From the NCBI GenBank assembly GCA_036159995.1, contig JAYYEI010000034.1:1-27741 (forward strand): 27,741 nucleotides of DNA. The letters are read 5' to 3'. The position numbers and the translations under genes were made by a program. The stretch's first letter is position 1. Every line of letters begins with the position of its first letter. This document shows, piece after piece, positions 1-8,877 of the stretch. Below the pieces are notes generated by a model, which saw nothing but the letters and a program-made list of their open reading frames with translations, was not told where the DNA came from and ran no database searches. This DNA comes from UBA8752 sp036159995. GTDB lineage: Bacteria > Bacteroidota > Bacteroidia > Flavobacteriales_D > Sanyastnellaceae.

Positions 1-3000
1 ATCCAGCAGGGTCCCATTGATGAACCACTGATGATCCGTCCAATCCCCCGGGACGGACAGGCCGTTCTCTGTGGCATTCCAGAACAAATTGGGTGGATCG
101 AGAAGCCCGAGTTCGAGCACCTCCAGAGTCTGGCACGCTCCACTGAGCGTGCCGAGGGCGTAATAGGTCCCTTCCTCCTCGACGGCCGTGTTGCCCCAAA
201 TGAGGGTCTCTCCCGGGCACAAGGACGTCTCCGTGGTGTCTAAGGCACAAACCTCGGAGACGAGGGCAAATTGTCCGGACCCCATTGGCAGGCAGCCGGC
301 GTCCATCTCCGCGGTAGACGGCGTCAGGGACATCGTTTCGCACGGAGCCGACCAAGACTGAGCTCCCAGTGCATCGCGGCTGACGACGGACAGCGTGCCC
401 ATCCCATCGAGCCAAGGCTGCAGGCTGGACTCCTCGGCGCCCATCATCCACGTGACATTGACATCAAACCCGCCTGAACCATACTCATCGACAACCCAAT
501 GGCCAACGGGCACGAATTGATCCGGCGCGGACGGCGGCACCGGATCCAGTCGGTGCACCACCACTTCCCCACCGGGCGAGGCTGCACCCGACGGCACGTC
601 GAGGCTACCGCCCACATTGGGCAAGTCCACCGTGCCAGGGCCATCGACCATCACGCGGTCGAGCACGCCGGACCCCACGACGGCTGAGGAACCCGCCAAG
701 GTCGAGCCCCCGCTGAAAGTGCCGTGCAGGGAGTTGCCGCGCTTGTTGACGAGGAAATGCGTGTCCTCATTGAATTGGTAATAGGCCACCAGATCAGGAT
801 CCCCCTCCACCACCGATTGGGGCAAGGTCAGGTGGCGCTGCTCCCGGATCTCTTCCCGGGTGAGGGTCCGGTTCCAGATCTTGACCTCGTCGAGGGCCCC
901 GGTCATGTTGCGGCTTCCCCAGCCCCTATAGCTCCCGAGGAACTGGACATCCTGCACCCCGGGCTCCGCGGAAAAGGCGTGGTGGGCCTCCACCCCATCG
1001 AGGTAGACGCGCACCCCGTCCGGCGCCACCGTCATGGCCACGTGGGACCACTGGTCCGCCGGCACGGTCAAGCCGCTGCTCCACCACCAGGCACCACCCG
1101 GCCAATGGTAGCCGAGCTCGTTGTTCTGGCGAAAGTTGAAACCGCCACCGGCCCCGCTCGCGATGATCATCGCCGTGTAGTCGGGCTGGATGCCGTCCGG
1201 GCGCACCCAGGCCATGGCCGTGAACGTGTTGGTGTACAGGCCGAGGTCATGGGTCAGGCCATGCCCGTTGGAGCCGCTGCATTCCAGCGCCATGCCCGGG
1301 ACACCGGAGGCCTCGCACTGGCTCGTCGGTCCGACCTCGACCATGGCCGGCACCGTCTTGGAATCGCTGTTTCCCGCCGAGTCGGTCACGGTCAGCGTCA
1401 CATCATAGGCTCCGCCCTCCCCGAAAATGACCACCGGGTTGCGGTCCGTCGAGGATGAGACGAAGGCGGGCTCGGGGTCGAAAGACCACGACCACGTTGC
1501 CCCCTCGTGGACCAGGATGCTGTGGCAGGCGAACCGCACTGAATCCCCGGCGCAATACACCTCGGGGTTGGCCGTCATCGGCTGGGCAATCGGCTCCGGC
1601 GTGAACGGGAAATCGGCCTGCCAGATGCCCTTGCCCTTGTCACCCACCCGCAACACCGCATCGCGGTGGAAGGGCAGGCACTCGTAGGGCGCCCAGCGCG
1701 CCGGCAATCCCGTTCCAAAGGAGGTCCAGCCGCTGGCCGTCGCCGACCGGTGGTGTGCTCCGGTGGTCGACACGACCACGGTGCCGGCCTCCCCCAGGCA
1801 AACCACATCCCGCAGGGCGAGACCCAGCAGACCCGCCGTCGGGTCCTGTCCCGGGTTCGTCCAAATGATGCCGCCGTCCACGGAGCGTCGGATGTCATCA
1901 TCATCGGCCCGAACCGCCCAGATCTCATCGTCGTTCGCCGGGTTCAGGGCAATCTCCATGCTGCTCCACCCCGAGGGCAGGCCCGTCACGGTCGACCAGG
2001 TCGCCCCTCCGTCCAAAGAGCGGTGAAGCGTGCAACTTCCACTGGCCCGAACGACGGCGTAGAACAGGTTGCGGTTGCCCCGCCCCTGCTCGATCTCCAA
2101 CACGGTGCCACTTCCGAAATCATGCAGCAGTTCGAAGCTGGCGCCGCCGTCGAAGGAGCGGTGGAATCCGCTGCCGTTGCCGAGCGCCAGATGGTCCGCG
2201 TATAACGGATCCCGGACCAGCTCGCTCGACCGGGAATCCACGTAGCTCTCGGTCGGATACATCGCCAGGTTTCCGATTCCGCTGGGCGCGTCATCGAATC
2301 CGGAACCGAGGCGCAGATCGCCGATGTCGCTGAAGCGGAGCTCGTCCGCGTCGAGGGGATTGACATACCCAGTCGGCGCCTCCGCCCCGCCGAGCCGCAG
2401 GTGCAGTCCAGTGCCGAAATCCTGGCGGAAGGCCGTGTTGCCATTGTGGTACCGCCCCCCGGTCTGGACATCCGTGTTCCACCCCTGCGAGAAGCCCCAG
2501 AGGGTGGTGTTGTAGATGCCGTATTTCCGGCTCGTATGGGTGGTCAACTCGTCGGTGCTGTGGTTCAATCCACCATCCGAGGCCACCCACACATCCTCGC
2601 CCAGCACATGCAAATCCTGGATGTCCGGGTGAACCCACCCGATGTCGTCCGCCCCGGCCCCATAGGCCCCGATGCGGTCCCAGGTCACACCGCCATCGTC
2701 GGTGGCGTTGAGGGCGGTCACCCCGACCCACACGCGGTCGGCATCCTCGTGGGAGACCGCCATGGCGAAATCGTAGAAGCCCTGATAAATGCCGGTGCCG
2801 TTCATGTTGCCCGTGGCCAGGCTCGGGTGCACGTCCACATCATAGGGCGCGCCATCCTGGCCGTTGGGGTTGGTCCAGAGGTCGCCGCGGTCATCGCTCC
2901 GATAGAGGCCGATCCACCCCGTGTCGCTCGCCTTGCCCTTGCCGATGAGGGCCACATAGACCCGGTCGGGATCGGCCGGCGTGGTGCCGAGGCGGCCGCC

Positions 3001-4023
3001 GTGGTCGTCCGCCGCATTGGGGTCGGACGGCACGAAGTAACCGTTGTCAAAGAGGGAAAAGGTCGCCCCGCCGTCATCGGATCGATGGAAGGCACAGCGC
3101 TCGGGCAGCGGCTCGTGGACCAGCGCATAGACCGTGTTCACATCCGTCGGATGGTACCGCACGTCCCACACCTGCCCCGACTGGACGGTCGCCCACGTCT
3201 CACCGCCGTCCAGGGTCCGGCGAAGGCCGTTGTTGGTCGCCACATAGACGGTCCCCGGGTCGGTCGGATGGACAATCATTTGGTTGGCCGAAGAACCGAG
3301 GTCGTAGAGCAGATCCCAGGTCGACCCCGCATTGGTCGAGCCGTAGACCTGGTTGTTGGACACGAAGTAAAACGTTGACGGACTGGACGGTGCAATGGCG
3401 CACTGGGTCACCGTCCGGACACCCGGCACGGACAGGCTGGCCGGCGTCCACGTCAGGCCGCGGTCGTCCGTCTTGAACAGGTCGCCCGCCTCGATCCCGG
3501 CGATCGCCACGTCGGGGTTCGCCGCGCATTGATCGAAGCAGTAGATGTTGCACTGCCACGACACAGGGAAATGGCCCTGATCGCCGTTGTTGTAGGTCTC
3601 AAAGGGGCCGATGGCTTGCCAATCGGGGTCCACTTCAGCCTGCCGGGCCAACTGGCCGGCCACGCCCCCTCCGGCTTCAAAGGCCTGTGCCGCCCACTCG
3701 CCGGCGTCGCGAATCCGGCCATCCGGGCCGACCCGGTGCTCCACGTGCATCAGCCAGTGCTTGAAGTTTCGCTCGTGCAGGGTCTTCTCGTACGGTCGCT
3801 CCGACCACCATGCCATCCGCTGGTCCACCACCGCCTCAAAGTCATCCGTGCCCGAATACATAAGCGACGCCCAAGCCGGCACCTCCCCCATCTCCTTGGG
3901 GACCCACTTGAAAACACCGCGGTCAACATCCTGAGGCTCAGCCTGGGCCAAGCCGGACCCCGCTCCCATCAGAACGGTCAGCATCAACACGAAAAAAGCA
4001 GCGGGACAAGCGGTTCGGTGCAT
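1..4023 (-). CDS. Giant exported protein with Asp-box (BNR/sortilin-like) repeats, PKD and LamG-like domains (partial)
   Basis: The minus strand is open for 1341 codons from the ATG at 4023 to the window edge, so the C-terminus is missing. Residues 1-27 are a signal peptide (hydrophobic FFVLMLTVLMGAG, then LAQA). At least eight Asp-box motifs of the S/T-x-D-x-G-x-T-W type lie at about residues 188, 270, 315, 375, 441, 625, 668 and 716 (for example TLDGGETW, SDDGGATF, SLDGGATW), as in sortilin/VPS10 and BNR beta-propellers. A PKD-like domain follows at about 840-880 (WSWSFDPEP ... YDVTLTVTDSAG), then a LamG/concanavalin-like domain at about 905-1105 (FTAMAWVRPDG, WSHVAMTVAPDGVRVYLDG, LDEVKIWNRTLTREEI). 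This architecture is common among T9SS-secreted surface proteins of Bacteroidota, so export to the cell surface is inferred; the sorting domain would lie beyond the edge. It is probably adhesive or glycan-binding, and no catalytic residues are identified. It lies 36 bases downstream of the YwaF-like gene on the same strand. Confidence 0.9.
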   Translation of the reverse strand, partial: MHRTACPAAFFVLMLTVLMGAGSGLAQAEPQDVDRGVFKWVPKEMGEVPAWASLMYSGTDDFEAVVDQRMAWWSERPYEKTLHERNFKHWLMHVEHRVGPDGRIRDAGEWAAQAFEAGGGVAGQLARQAEVDPDWQAIGPFETYNNGDQGHFPVSWQCNIYCFDQCAANPDVAIAGIEAGDLFKTDDRGLTWTPASLSVPGVRTVTQCAIAPSSPSTFYFVSNNQVYGSTNAGSTWDLLYDLGSSANQMIVHPTDPGTVYVATNNGLRRTLDGGETWATVQSGQVWDVRYHPTDVNTVYALVHEPLPERCAFHRSDDGGATFSLFDNGYFVPSDPNAADDHGGRLGTTPADPDRVYVALIGKGKASDTGWIGLYRSDDRGDLWTNPNGQDGAPYDVDVHPSLATGNMNGTGIYQGFYDFAMAVSHEDADRVWVGVTALNATDDGGVTWDRIGAYGAGADDIGWVHPDIQDLHVLGEDVWVASDGGLNHSTDELTTHTSRKYGIYNTTLWGFSQGWNTDVQTGGRYHNGNTAFRQDFGTGLHLRLGGAEAPTGYVNPLDADELRFSDIGDLRLGSGFDDAPSGIGNLAMYPTESYVDSRSSELVRDPLYADHLALGNGSGFHRSFDGGASFELLHDFGSGTVLEIEQGRGNRNLFYAVVRASGSCTLHRSLDGGATWSTVTGLPSGWSSMEIALNPANDDEIWAVRADDDDIRRSVDGGIIWTNPGQDPTAGLLGLALRDVVCLGEAGTVVVSTTGAHHRSATASGWTSFGTGLPARWAPYECLPFHRDAVLRVGDKGKGIWQADFPFTPEPIAQPMTANPEVYCAGDSVRFACHSILVHEGATWSWSFDPEPAFVSSSTDRNPVVIFGEGGAYDVTLTVTDSAGNSDSKTVPAMVEVGPTSQCEASGVPGMALECSGSNGHGLTHDLGLYTNTFTAMAWVRPDGIQPDYTAMIIASGAGGGFNFRQNNELGYHWPGGAWWWSSGLTVPADQWSHVAMTVAPDGVRVYLDGVEAHHAFSAEPGVQDVQFLGSYRGWGSRNMTGALDEVKIWNRTLTREEIREQRHLTLPQSVVEGDPDLVAYYQFNEDTHFLVNKRGNSLHGTFSGGSTLAGSSAVVGSGVLDRVMVDGPGTVDLPNVGGSLDVPSGAASPGGEVVVHRLDPVPPSAPDQFVPVGHWVVDEYGSGGFDVNVTWMMGAEESSLQPWLDGMGTLSVVSRDALGAQSWSAPCETMSLTPSTAEMDAGCLPMGSGQFALVSEVCALDTTETSLCPGETLIWGNTAVEEEGTYYALGTLSGACQTLEVLELGLLDPPNLFWNATENGLSVPGDWTDHQWFINGTLLD

Positions 4024-4027
4024 GACG

Positions 4028-4035
4028 TCAAGATA
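4028..4035 (-). promoter_or_regulatory. -7-like promoter box directly before the giant protein gene
   Basis: On the minus strand the box reads TATCTTGA, with its TA exactly 12 bases before the ATG at 4023. It fits TAnn TT of the Bacteroidota -7 consensus TAnnTTTG, but not the last two bases. If used, transcription would begin at or next to the start codon. No clear -33 TTG is visible. Confidence 0.35.
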
Positions 4036-4059
4036 CGACGGCACCCCAACCCCGGCCCC

Positions 4060-4818
4060 TCACTCGTACCAGCGCAGAGTGCGGTCCCCGGAAGAAACGG
4101 GCAGAAAACGGCGGAACAGCGCGTTGACCACGATCAGGTGGACCAGCAGCGCCACATGCAGCGGCGCCAGGTACCACGGCCAGGGCCAATCGATGAGGAG
4201 CGGGTTGTTGGCCTTCGGAATCTCCCAGACGTACATGTAGTTGGCCACCAGTCCATCCGGGTGAGCGAAGGGACCGTTGAGCAGGGCATTGATGCCCATC
4301 ACCACCGTCGACAGGGCCACCGCGATGCCATACGCCCGAATCCACGCCCATTTCGGGAACCACGTGCCGAAGGACCGGGCCATCGCGATGGGCACCACGA
4401 CCAGCGCGGCGTGCTTCAGGTAGAATAGGATGAACAGGGGCAACGCGTCCCCCGAGGGCAACTGTGGCGTCAGGACCGAATGGAAGCCGCCAATCATCCC
4501 GAGGAACCCGGCGAACGTGAAGACATGGGGGTTGAAGCGGAAGCACAGGATGCCCAGCAGGATGGCGTTGAGACCGCAGAAATGGAGGGGCAACGACCGA
4601 TGGATCGAAAAGTCCATCGCTGGATTCGTTAGCGTATGCACGATTTCAAAGACCTGCATGCCCAGCATGGTGAACCCGATGGCGTGCCGCACACAGCGGT
4701 CATCCCCTTTCATCCGGCCCGTCCACCATAGAAATGCGGCCGCTCCAACCACACAGGCGCCCAGCGCCACCCAGTATCTCGGCTCGTCCGGGCCGATGAC
4801 CACATCCAATTCGCTCAC
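4060..4818 (-). CDS. YwaF/TIGR02206-family integral membrane protein (TMEM164-like)
   Basis: The 252-residue protein has six to seven hydrophobic segments and the diagnostic end pattern NYMYVWEIPKANNPLL...WPWPWY of the bacterial YwaF/TIGR02206 family. This family is related to eukaryotic TMEM164, reported to be a phospholipid acyltransferase with a catalytic cysteine. A cysteine in LPLHFCGLN (residue 81) and a histidine in FYLKHAALV (residue 136) occupy comparable places. An acyltransferase role is therefore possible, but for the bacterial members it is inference. The GTG at 4818 is preferred over an ATG at 4902, because the latter overlaps the start of the divergent hydrolase and adds a hydrophilic tail unlike the family. 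The GTG leaves 82 bases for promoters, and TTAGATTG stands 12 bases before it. Confidence 0.85.
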   Translation of the reverse strand: MSELDVVIGPDEPRYWVALGACVVGAAAFLWWTGRMKGDDRCVRHAIGFTMLGMQVFEIVHTLTNPAMDFSIHRSLPLHFCGLNAILLGILCFRFNPHVFTFAGFLGMIGGFHSVLTPQLPSGDALPLFILFYLKHAALVVVPIAMARSFGTWFPKWAWIRAYGIAVALSTVVMGINALLNGPFAHPDGLVANYMYVWEIPKANNPLLIDWPWPWYLAPLHVALLVHLIVVNALFRRFLPVSSGDRTLRWYE

Positions 4819-4900
4819 GTGGCAATCTAAGTTGCCCGGCCAGAACCCACGCGAGGATTTGCCATTTGGTCTGCCCACCGCTGAACCCGATGTTGCATCC

Positions 4901-6160
4901 ATGATTGCCTCGATGCTCCGTCGATCTCCCGGGTTCCTCGCCCTGCTTCTGCTCGCCAGCTGTCAAGCCCCCCTCCTCACTGAGACCACAGGCCTGCGCC
5001 CGTCGGCTTCCGCCGTGGATCTGGCCCAGGATTCCCTGTGGGCCCCCATGGAAGCCGCCATCCGGTCGACACTAGAGACCAACGGCGTTCCCGGCGCCGT
5101 CCTGCTGGTGGCCCGCAATGGGGAGGTTGTCGGCCACGAGGCCTTTGGAGAGGCTGATCCCCTGGCGGGAGACCCGATGACCATGGAGGCCCAGTTCCGC
5201 ATCTGCTCCCAGACGAAGGCCATCACCGCCATGGCCGCCATGGTCCTGTGGGAACGGGGGCAGCTCGGGCTGGACGAGCCGGTCTCGACCTACCTGCCGG
5301 AATTCGCGGACATCGGCGTGCTCGACACCCTGCTGGCCGACTCCACCGGAGTCTACTCTCCCCCAAGCCGACCGGTGACCATCCGGCACCTGATGACCCA
5401 TACGTCCGGCATCCCCTACGGCGACATCGGAGACCCGCGCTTCGCCAAGCTCTACGCCAAGCAGGGCGTGGTCGACCTGTTCCCCGTCGACGGGCGCAGC
5501 ACTCGGGACAACGCCTCGCGGATGGCCCGCACGGGATTGGCCCATGACCCCGGAGAACAATGGACCTACGGATTGGGACTGGACGTGCTCGTCGCCGTCA
5601 TCGAAGTCGCCTCCGGAAGGCCCTATGCCGAGTTCCTGAGGACCGAATTGCTCGACCCGCTGGGAATGGACCACACCCACTTTGTCCTGCCCGAGGACCA
5701 GCGGGACCACCTGCTCGAAGTGTTCGAACCGGACTCAGAAGGAACGTGGAAGCCCCACCAGCACCCCGCTTACACCACGGAGTACCCCACCCGGGAAGAT
5801 TGGCCCTTGTGCTCAGGCGGGGCGGGATTGACCAGCACGGCGATGGACTATGCCCGGTTCCTGCAAATGGTGCTCGACCGCGGTGCCACCCCGGGCGGAC
5901 GGCTGCTGGAGGAAGCCACCATCGACACCATCCTGGCCGATCACGCCCCGGGATTGGTGGACGGGGATTGGTACCAGGGGCTCGCCTTCGGGGTTCGGAA
6001 AGAGCCTGAAGGTCAGGGCCGCTTTTTCTGGGGTGGCTACTTCAATACGCAGGGGTACGGGGATCCGGCCACAGGAGAATTGGCCCTCCTGATGAAGCAG
6101 ACCTACGGAGCCCGAAACGACAGCACCTCCTCGGCCTTCAGCGCCCTTCTCGGACGCTGA
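4901..6160 (+). CDS. Lipid-anchored beta-lactamase-fold serine hydrolase (class C / family VIII esterase type)
   Basis: The protein has 419 residues. It begins with a lipoprotein signal (LALLLLASC, lipobox Cys21), so the mature enzyme is likely membrane-anchored in the periplasm or outer membrane. The PF00144 fold is seen in the SxxK motif SQTK (Ser103, Lys106), in the HLMTHTSGIPYG segment (about 163-174), in a Tyr motif WTYGLGLDVLVAVIE (Tyr223) and in the WGG motif (377-379), which replaces the KTG box as in family VIII carboxylesterases. It probably hydrolyses an ester or amide, and the true substrate cannot be told from sequence. A beta-lactam resistance role should not be assumed. An in-frame ATG at 4913 is a possible alternative start, but both keep the signal peptide. 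The gene is divergent from the YwaF-like gene. Confidence 0.9.
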   Translation: MIASMLRRSPGFLALLLLASCQAPLLTETTGLRPSASAVDLAQDSLWAPMEAAIRSTLETNGVPGAVLLVARNGEVVGHEAFGEADPLAGDPMTMEAQFRICSQTKAITAMAAMVLWERGQLGLDEPVSTYLPEFADIGVLDTLLADSTGVYSPPSRPVTIRHLMTHTSGIPYGDIGDPRFAKLYAKQGVVDLFPVDGRSTRDNASRMARTGLAHDPGEQWTYGLGLDVLVAVIEVASGRPYAEFLRTELLDPLGMDHTHFVLPEDQRDHLLEVFEPDSEGTWKPHQHPAYTTEYPTREDWPLCSGGAGLTSTAMDYARFLQMVLDRGATPGGRLLEEATIDTILADHAPGLVDGDWYQGLAFGVRKEPEGQGRFFWGGYFNTQGYGDPATGELALLMKQTYGARNDSTSSAFSALLGR

Positions 6161-6173
6161 TCCACGGCGGTGG

Positions 6174-6404
6174 TCAACGGTCCCGGCTCCGACCGGGCTT
6201 GTGCTGTTCGTGCGTCCGGCGGCGCTTCTCCGTCATGCGGTGAAGCTCCTCTCCCCACTCGTTCAGCGCCTCGGGATCGTCCACGGGCATGGCGGGAGGC
6301 CGCTTGGGGTGGACATTCTTCAAATCGCGCTTGCGTCCCATGCCGATGTAACCCTGTGCCCTCCGGTTCCGTTCAATGCGGATGGTCCCCTTCGTGGACC
6401 CCAT
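6174..6404 (-). CDS. Small, highly charged basic protein, unknown function
   Basis: I do not recognise this protein. The reading frame encodes 76 residues rich in Arg, Lys, Glu and His (for example MGRKRDLKN, WGEELHRMTEKRRR), with strongly G/C third positions like neighbouring genes. An internal ATG at 6341 would give a 55-residue protein and leave 79 bases before the divergent lipoprotein gene. With the ATG at 6404 only 16 bases separate the two starts, so 6341 may be the true start. There is no signal peptide and no membrane segment, and the charge suggests a nucleic-acid or ribosome-associated role, which is speculation. It is convergent with the serine hydrolase, 13 bases away. It could be a chance open frame. 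Confidence 0.4.
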   Translation of the reverse strand: MGSTKGTIRIERNRRAQGYIGMGRKRDLKNVHPKRPPAMPVDDPEALNEWGEELHRMTEKRRRTHEQHKPGRSRDR

Positions 6405-6420
6405 TCAACACGCCCGAACG

Positions 6421-6585
6421 ATGAACAGGACACACGCTTCTTTTGCGGCCCTCGCCGCCTTGGCTCTTCTCGTCTCCGCCACGGGGTGCACCGCCGTTTC
6501 CGGCCTGCAAGCCTCCTCCAGCGAAGGCAACCAGGACCAGACCATCATCGTGATGGGCAACGGCATCTCCTACCTCGGAGACTGA
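6421..6585 (+). CDS. Very small lipoprotein (54 aa)
   Basis: The frame encodes a textbook lipoprotein signal: charged start MNRTH, hydrophobic core FAALAALALLVS and a lipobox ending ATGC with Cys23. A mature part of only 32 residues follows, ending IIVMGNGISYLGD. No known family is recognised. An upstream in-frame ATG at 6376 would add 15 hydrophilic residues before the signal and is unlikely. The gene is convergent with the Kelch-repeat gene, 19 bases downstream. Small lipoproteins of this kind often act in the envelope, but nothing here shows a specific role. The signal peptide, not the length, is what supports a real gene. Confidence 0.65.
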   Translation: MNRTHASFAALAALALLVSATGCTAVSGLQASSSEGNQDQTIIVMGNGISYLGD

Positions 6586-6604
6586 TACCGTTCTGGTTCG
6601 CGGG

Positions 6605-8002
6605 TCAGCGGACCACCAAACGGCGGGTCCCCACACCCTCCACGTGCAGGAGGTAGCCCCCTGACGGCAACACCGTCACATCGAAAGCCGTCCCGACGCC
6701 TTGCCTTACGCTTTGCCCCATGGCATTGCGCAGGGTCCATTCAGGGTTCGCTCCGGCACCGTGCAGCACCGTGCGGCCCACGGCCGGATTGGGGAAGACG
6801 GTGAACGGCTCGGATTCGGACTCCCCCACAAACGAGGTGGGCCCCACCACCACGGCACACGTCCCGATGCCCCCGGCATCACCACCGGTCACGACCCACC
6901 CGGCCCAGCTCGGCGCCATGGCCGCCTTGAAGCGGTTCTCCAGCAATCCCGGATTCTGCCCCGTGCCGATCGGCCCGGGCTCCCAGACCATGGAGGTCGA
7001 TCCTGATCCCCATTCGGCTTGGCCATAGGTCGTCGTGACCCCGGCCCCCGATTCATCGACGCCGCCGAGGGCAAACCAGTTCGCGTCCTCCCCCATCCGA
7101 GCCATGCCGTGGTAGCTGTGACGCGACACCATGTCGAAGGCCGTCCACGTCGCCGAGGCGGGATCATAAATCGCCCCTTCGGCCAGTCCCGTGAACAGGT
7201 TGACCGCCTCATCGAAGACCCGGCCACCAGTGAGAATGACCCCGTTCTCCCCATCCGAGGCCGGCAATGTCCACGCCGCATGGTTGTCCCGGGCCACCGG
7301 AAGCCCGGCCACGGAAGACCACGTGTCCGTCAGGGCATCGTAGACTTCACAACTGGACAATTGGAATCCTTCCGCCGCATTGAAACCGCCTGCCGCGAGG
7401 AATTTGCCCTCCCCCAACGGTGTCAAGGTGTGGGACGCCCGCGCCATCAGCATCGGCGCCGCCTCCGTCACCGTGAAACTCACCACATCGAGGATCTCGC
7501 ATGAGGCCGTTTCCGACACCCCGTTGAATCCTCCGGTGATGAGCAATTTGGTCTCCCCCATCCACACCGCGCGGTGGTGCGTGCGCGGAGTTGACATCTC
7601 CGGCCCCGCCGTCCACACATCCGCGGATACATCATAGAATTCCGTCGTGGACAGGGCATCGACGCCATCATACCCCCCAAGAACAATGGCCTTGGTCCCC
7701 CCGAAGCCAAACGCCTGAAAATCCTGACGAGCCGTCGACATGGACGCCACGGGAAACCAGGATTCCGGCTCGTAGCCATCGATGGCAGACATACCCAGCT
7801 CCACCGTGGCCAGCGCCTGATCGCCGTCGCTGCCTCCAATGGCGAGCCAGCTCCATTCTTCCTCCAACCCTTCGATGCCGAGGCTCACCATCTCGTGGGC
7901 TTCCCGGAATTCAATCAGGTTGACACAACTGTACACATCGAACGGTACTTGGGCAAGCAGCCACGTCGGGCTGAGGAGCGCAAAGGCCAAAATGAATCGC
8001 AT
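6605..8002 (-). CDS. Exported Kelch-repeat beta-propeller with T9SS sorting domain
   Basis: The protein has 465 residues. Residues 1-18 are a signal peptide (FILAFALLSPTWLLAQ). The middle contains about five to six Kelch repeats, each with a GG pair and a spaced Tyr/Trp pair, such as LGGYDGVDALSTTEFYD...W, ITGGFNGVSETASCE and LAAGGFNAAEGFQ, so a six-bladed propeller is likely. Residues about 391-465 form a type A T9SS C-terminal domain (FTVFPNPAVGRT ... LPSGGYLLHVEG ... RRLVVR), predicting passage through the Por secretion system and attachment to, or release from, the surface. No galactose-oxidase catalytic residues are evident, so a binding role is more likely. It follows the DUF808 gene by 46 bases on the same strand. 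Confidence 0.92.
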   Translation of the reverse strand: MRFILAFALLSPTWLLAQVPFDVYSCVNLIEFREAHEMVSLGIEGLEEEWSWLAIGGSDGDQALATVELGMSAIDGYEPESWFPVASMSTARQDFQAFGFGGTKAIVLGGYDGVDALSTTEFYDVSADVWTAGPEMSTPRTHHRAVWMGETKLLITGGFNGVSETASCEILDVVSFTVTEAAPMLMARASHTLTPLGEGKFLAAGGFNAAEGFQLSSCEVYDALTDTWSSVAGLPVARDNHAAWTLPASDGENGVILTGGRVFDEAVNLFTGLAEGAIYDPASATWTAFDMVSRHSYHGMARMGEDANWFALGGVDESGAGVTTTYGQAEWGSGSTSMVWEPGPIGTGQNPGLLENRFKAAMAPSWAGWVVTGGDAGGIGTCAVVVGPTSFVGESESEPFTVFPNPAVGRTVLHGAGANPEWTLRNAMGQSVRQGVGTAFDVTVLPSGGYLLHVEGVGTRRLVVR

Positions 8003-8048
8003 GTCGACAAGGTCTGTCTCCTGCGACCGAAATGCAACCGGACCGGAT

Positions 8049-8873
8049 TCAGGAGAACCGCTTCACCCCACGGACGATCAGCAGAGCCAGTCCCCCAACG
8101 ACGAGGCCGAGCAGACCGTCCACGAGCAGACCTGGCCAGCCGTGGAACAGGTGATGGACAGCCTCAATGTGGTGAAAGATGCCGCCGGCCACCAGCAACA
8201 GCGCCACAGTGCCGATGTGGCCGATGATGCGGATGAGAATGGGCAGGGCCCGAACCATGCCGCGGCCGAGAGATTGGGCCCACGCCTCCTCGCGTTCGGT
8301 TAACGCCAAACCGGCATCGTCCATCCGAACGATGAGGGCCACCAGACCATACACCCCGACCGTCGCCACCAGCGCAATGATGGACACCACCAGCACCTGC
8401 ACGATGAGATCAGCGTCGACGACCTGGCTCAGGGCGATGATGATGATCTCCACCGACAGGATGAAATCCACCAGCACGGCAGACCGGATGCGGGCCTTCT
8501 CATCCGGCCGCTCTGAAACGGAATGACCATCTAGGTGATGCGGTCGAATCATGTGGACCACCTTCTCCACCCCTTCGTAAGCGAGGTACACGCCCCCCGC
8601 GATGAGGATGGGCTGGATGAGCCAGCCGGCGAAGGCGCTCAGCAAGAATGCCAAGGGAAGGATAATGAGCTTGTTGAGGAAGGACCCCTTGGTGATCGCC
8701 CAGAGGACAGGCAATTCACGAGAAGCCGGAAAACCTACCGCCTTTTCCGCATTGACTGCGAGATCGTCGCCGAGGATGCCCGCCGTCTTCTTCCCCGCCA
8801 ACTTGGTCATGGCCGCCACATCGTCCATGATGACGGTGAGGTCGTCGAGCAAGGCAAAAAATCCGCGGGGCAT
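8049..8873 (-). CDS. DUF808 family inner-membrane protein (YedI-like)
   Basis: The protein has 274 residues. It opens with the family's conserved block: FALLDDLTVIMDDVAAMTKL, AGKKTAGILGDDLAVN (about 26-41) and RELPVLWAITKGSFLNK (52-68). Several membrane segments follow, including IILPLAFLLSAFAGWLI, ILIAGGVYLAYEG, two central helices and a hydrophobic C-terminal pair. This matches PF05661 (E. coli YedI), whose function is not established. The family is often about 290-320 residues, so this copy is slightly short, mainly between helices. A TAGATTCG box stands 12 bases before the ATG, suggesting its own promoter independent of the trp operon located upstream. Confidence 0.9.
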   Translation of the reverse strand: MPRGFFALLDDLTVIMDDVAAMTKLAGKKTAGILGDDLAVNAEKAVGFPASRELPVLWAITKGSFLNKLIILPLAFLLSAFAGWLIQPILIAGGVYLAYEGVEKVVHMIRPHHLDGHSVSERPDEKARIRSAVLVDFILSVEIIIIALSQVVDADLIVQVLVVSIIALVATVGVYGLVALIVRMDDAGLALTEREEAWAQSLGRGMVRALPILIRIIGHIGTVALLLVAGGIFHHIEAVHHLFHGWPGLLVDGLLGLVVGGLALLIVRGVKRFS

Positions 8874-8877
8874 GGGT

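Noticed and set aside
4819..4902. ATG at 4902 as start of the YwaF-like protein
   Set aside because: It would overlap the start codon of the divergent hydrolase, leave no room for promoters and add a hydrophilic extension not typical of the family.
4901..6160. Calling the serine hydrolase an AmpC-type beta-lactamase
   Set aside because: It has the fold and SxxK, but a WGG in place of KTG and a different Tyr motif, as in esterases.
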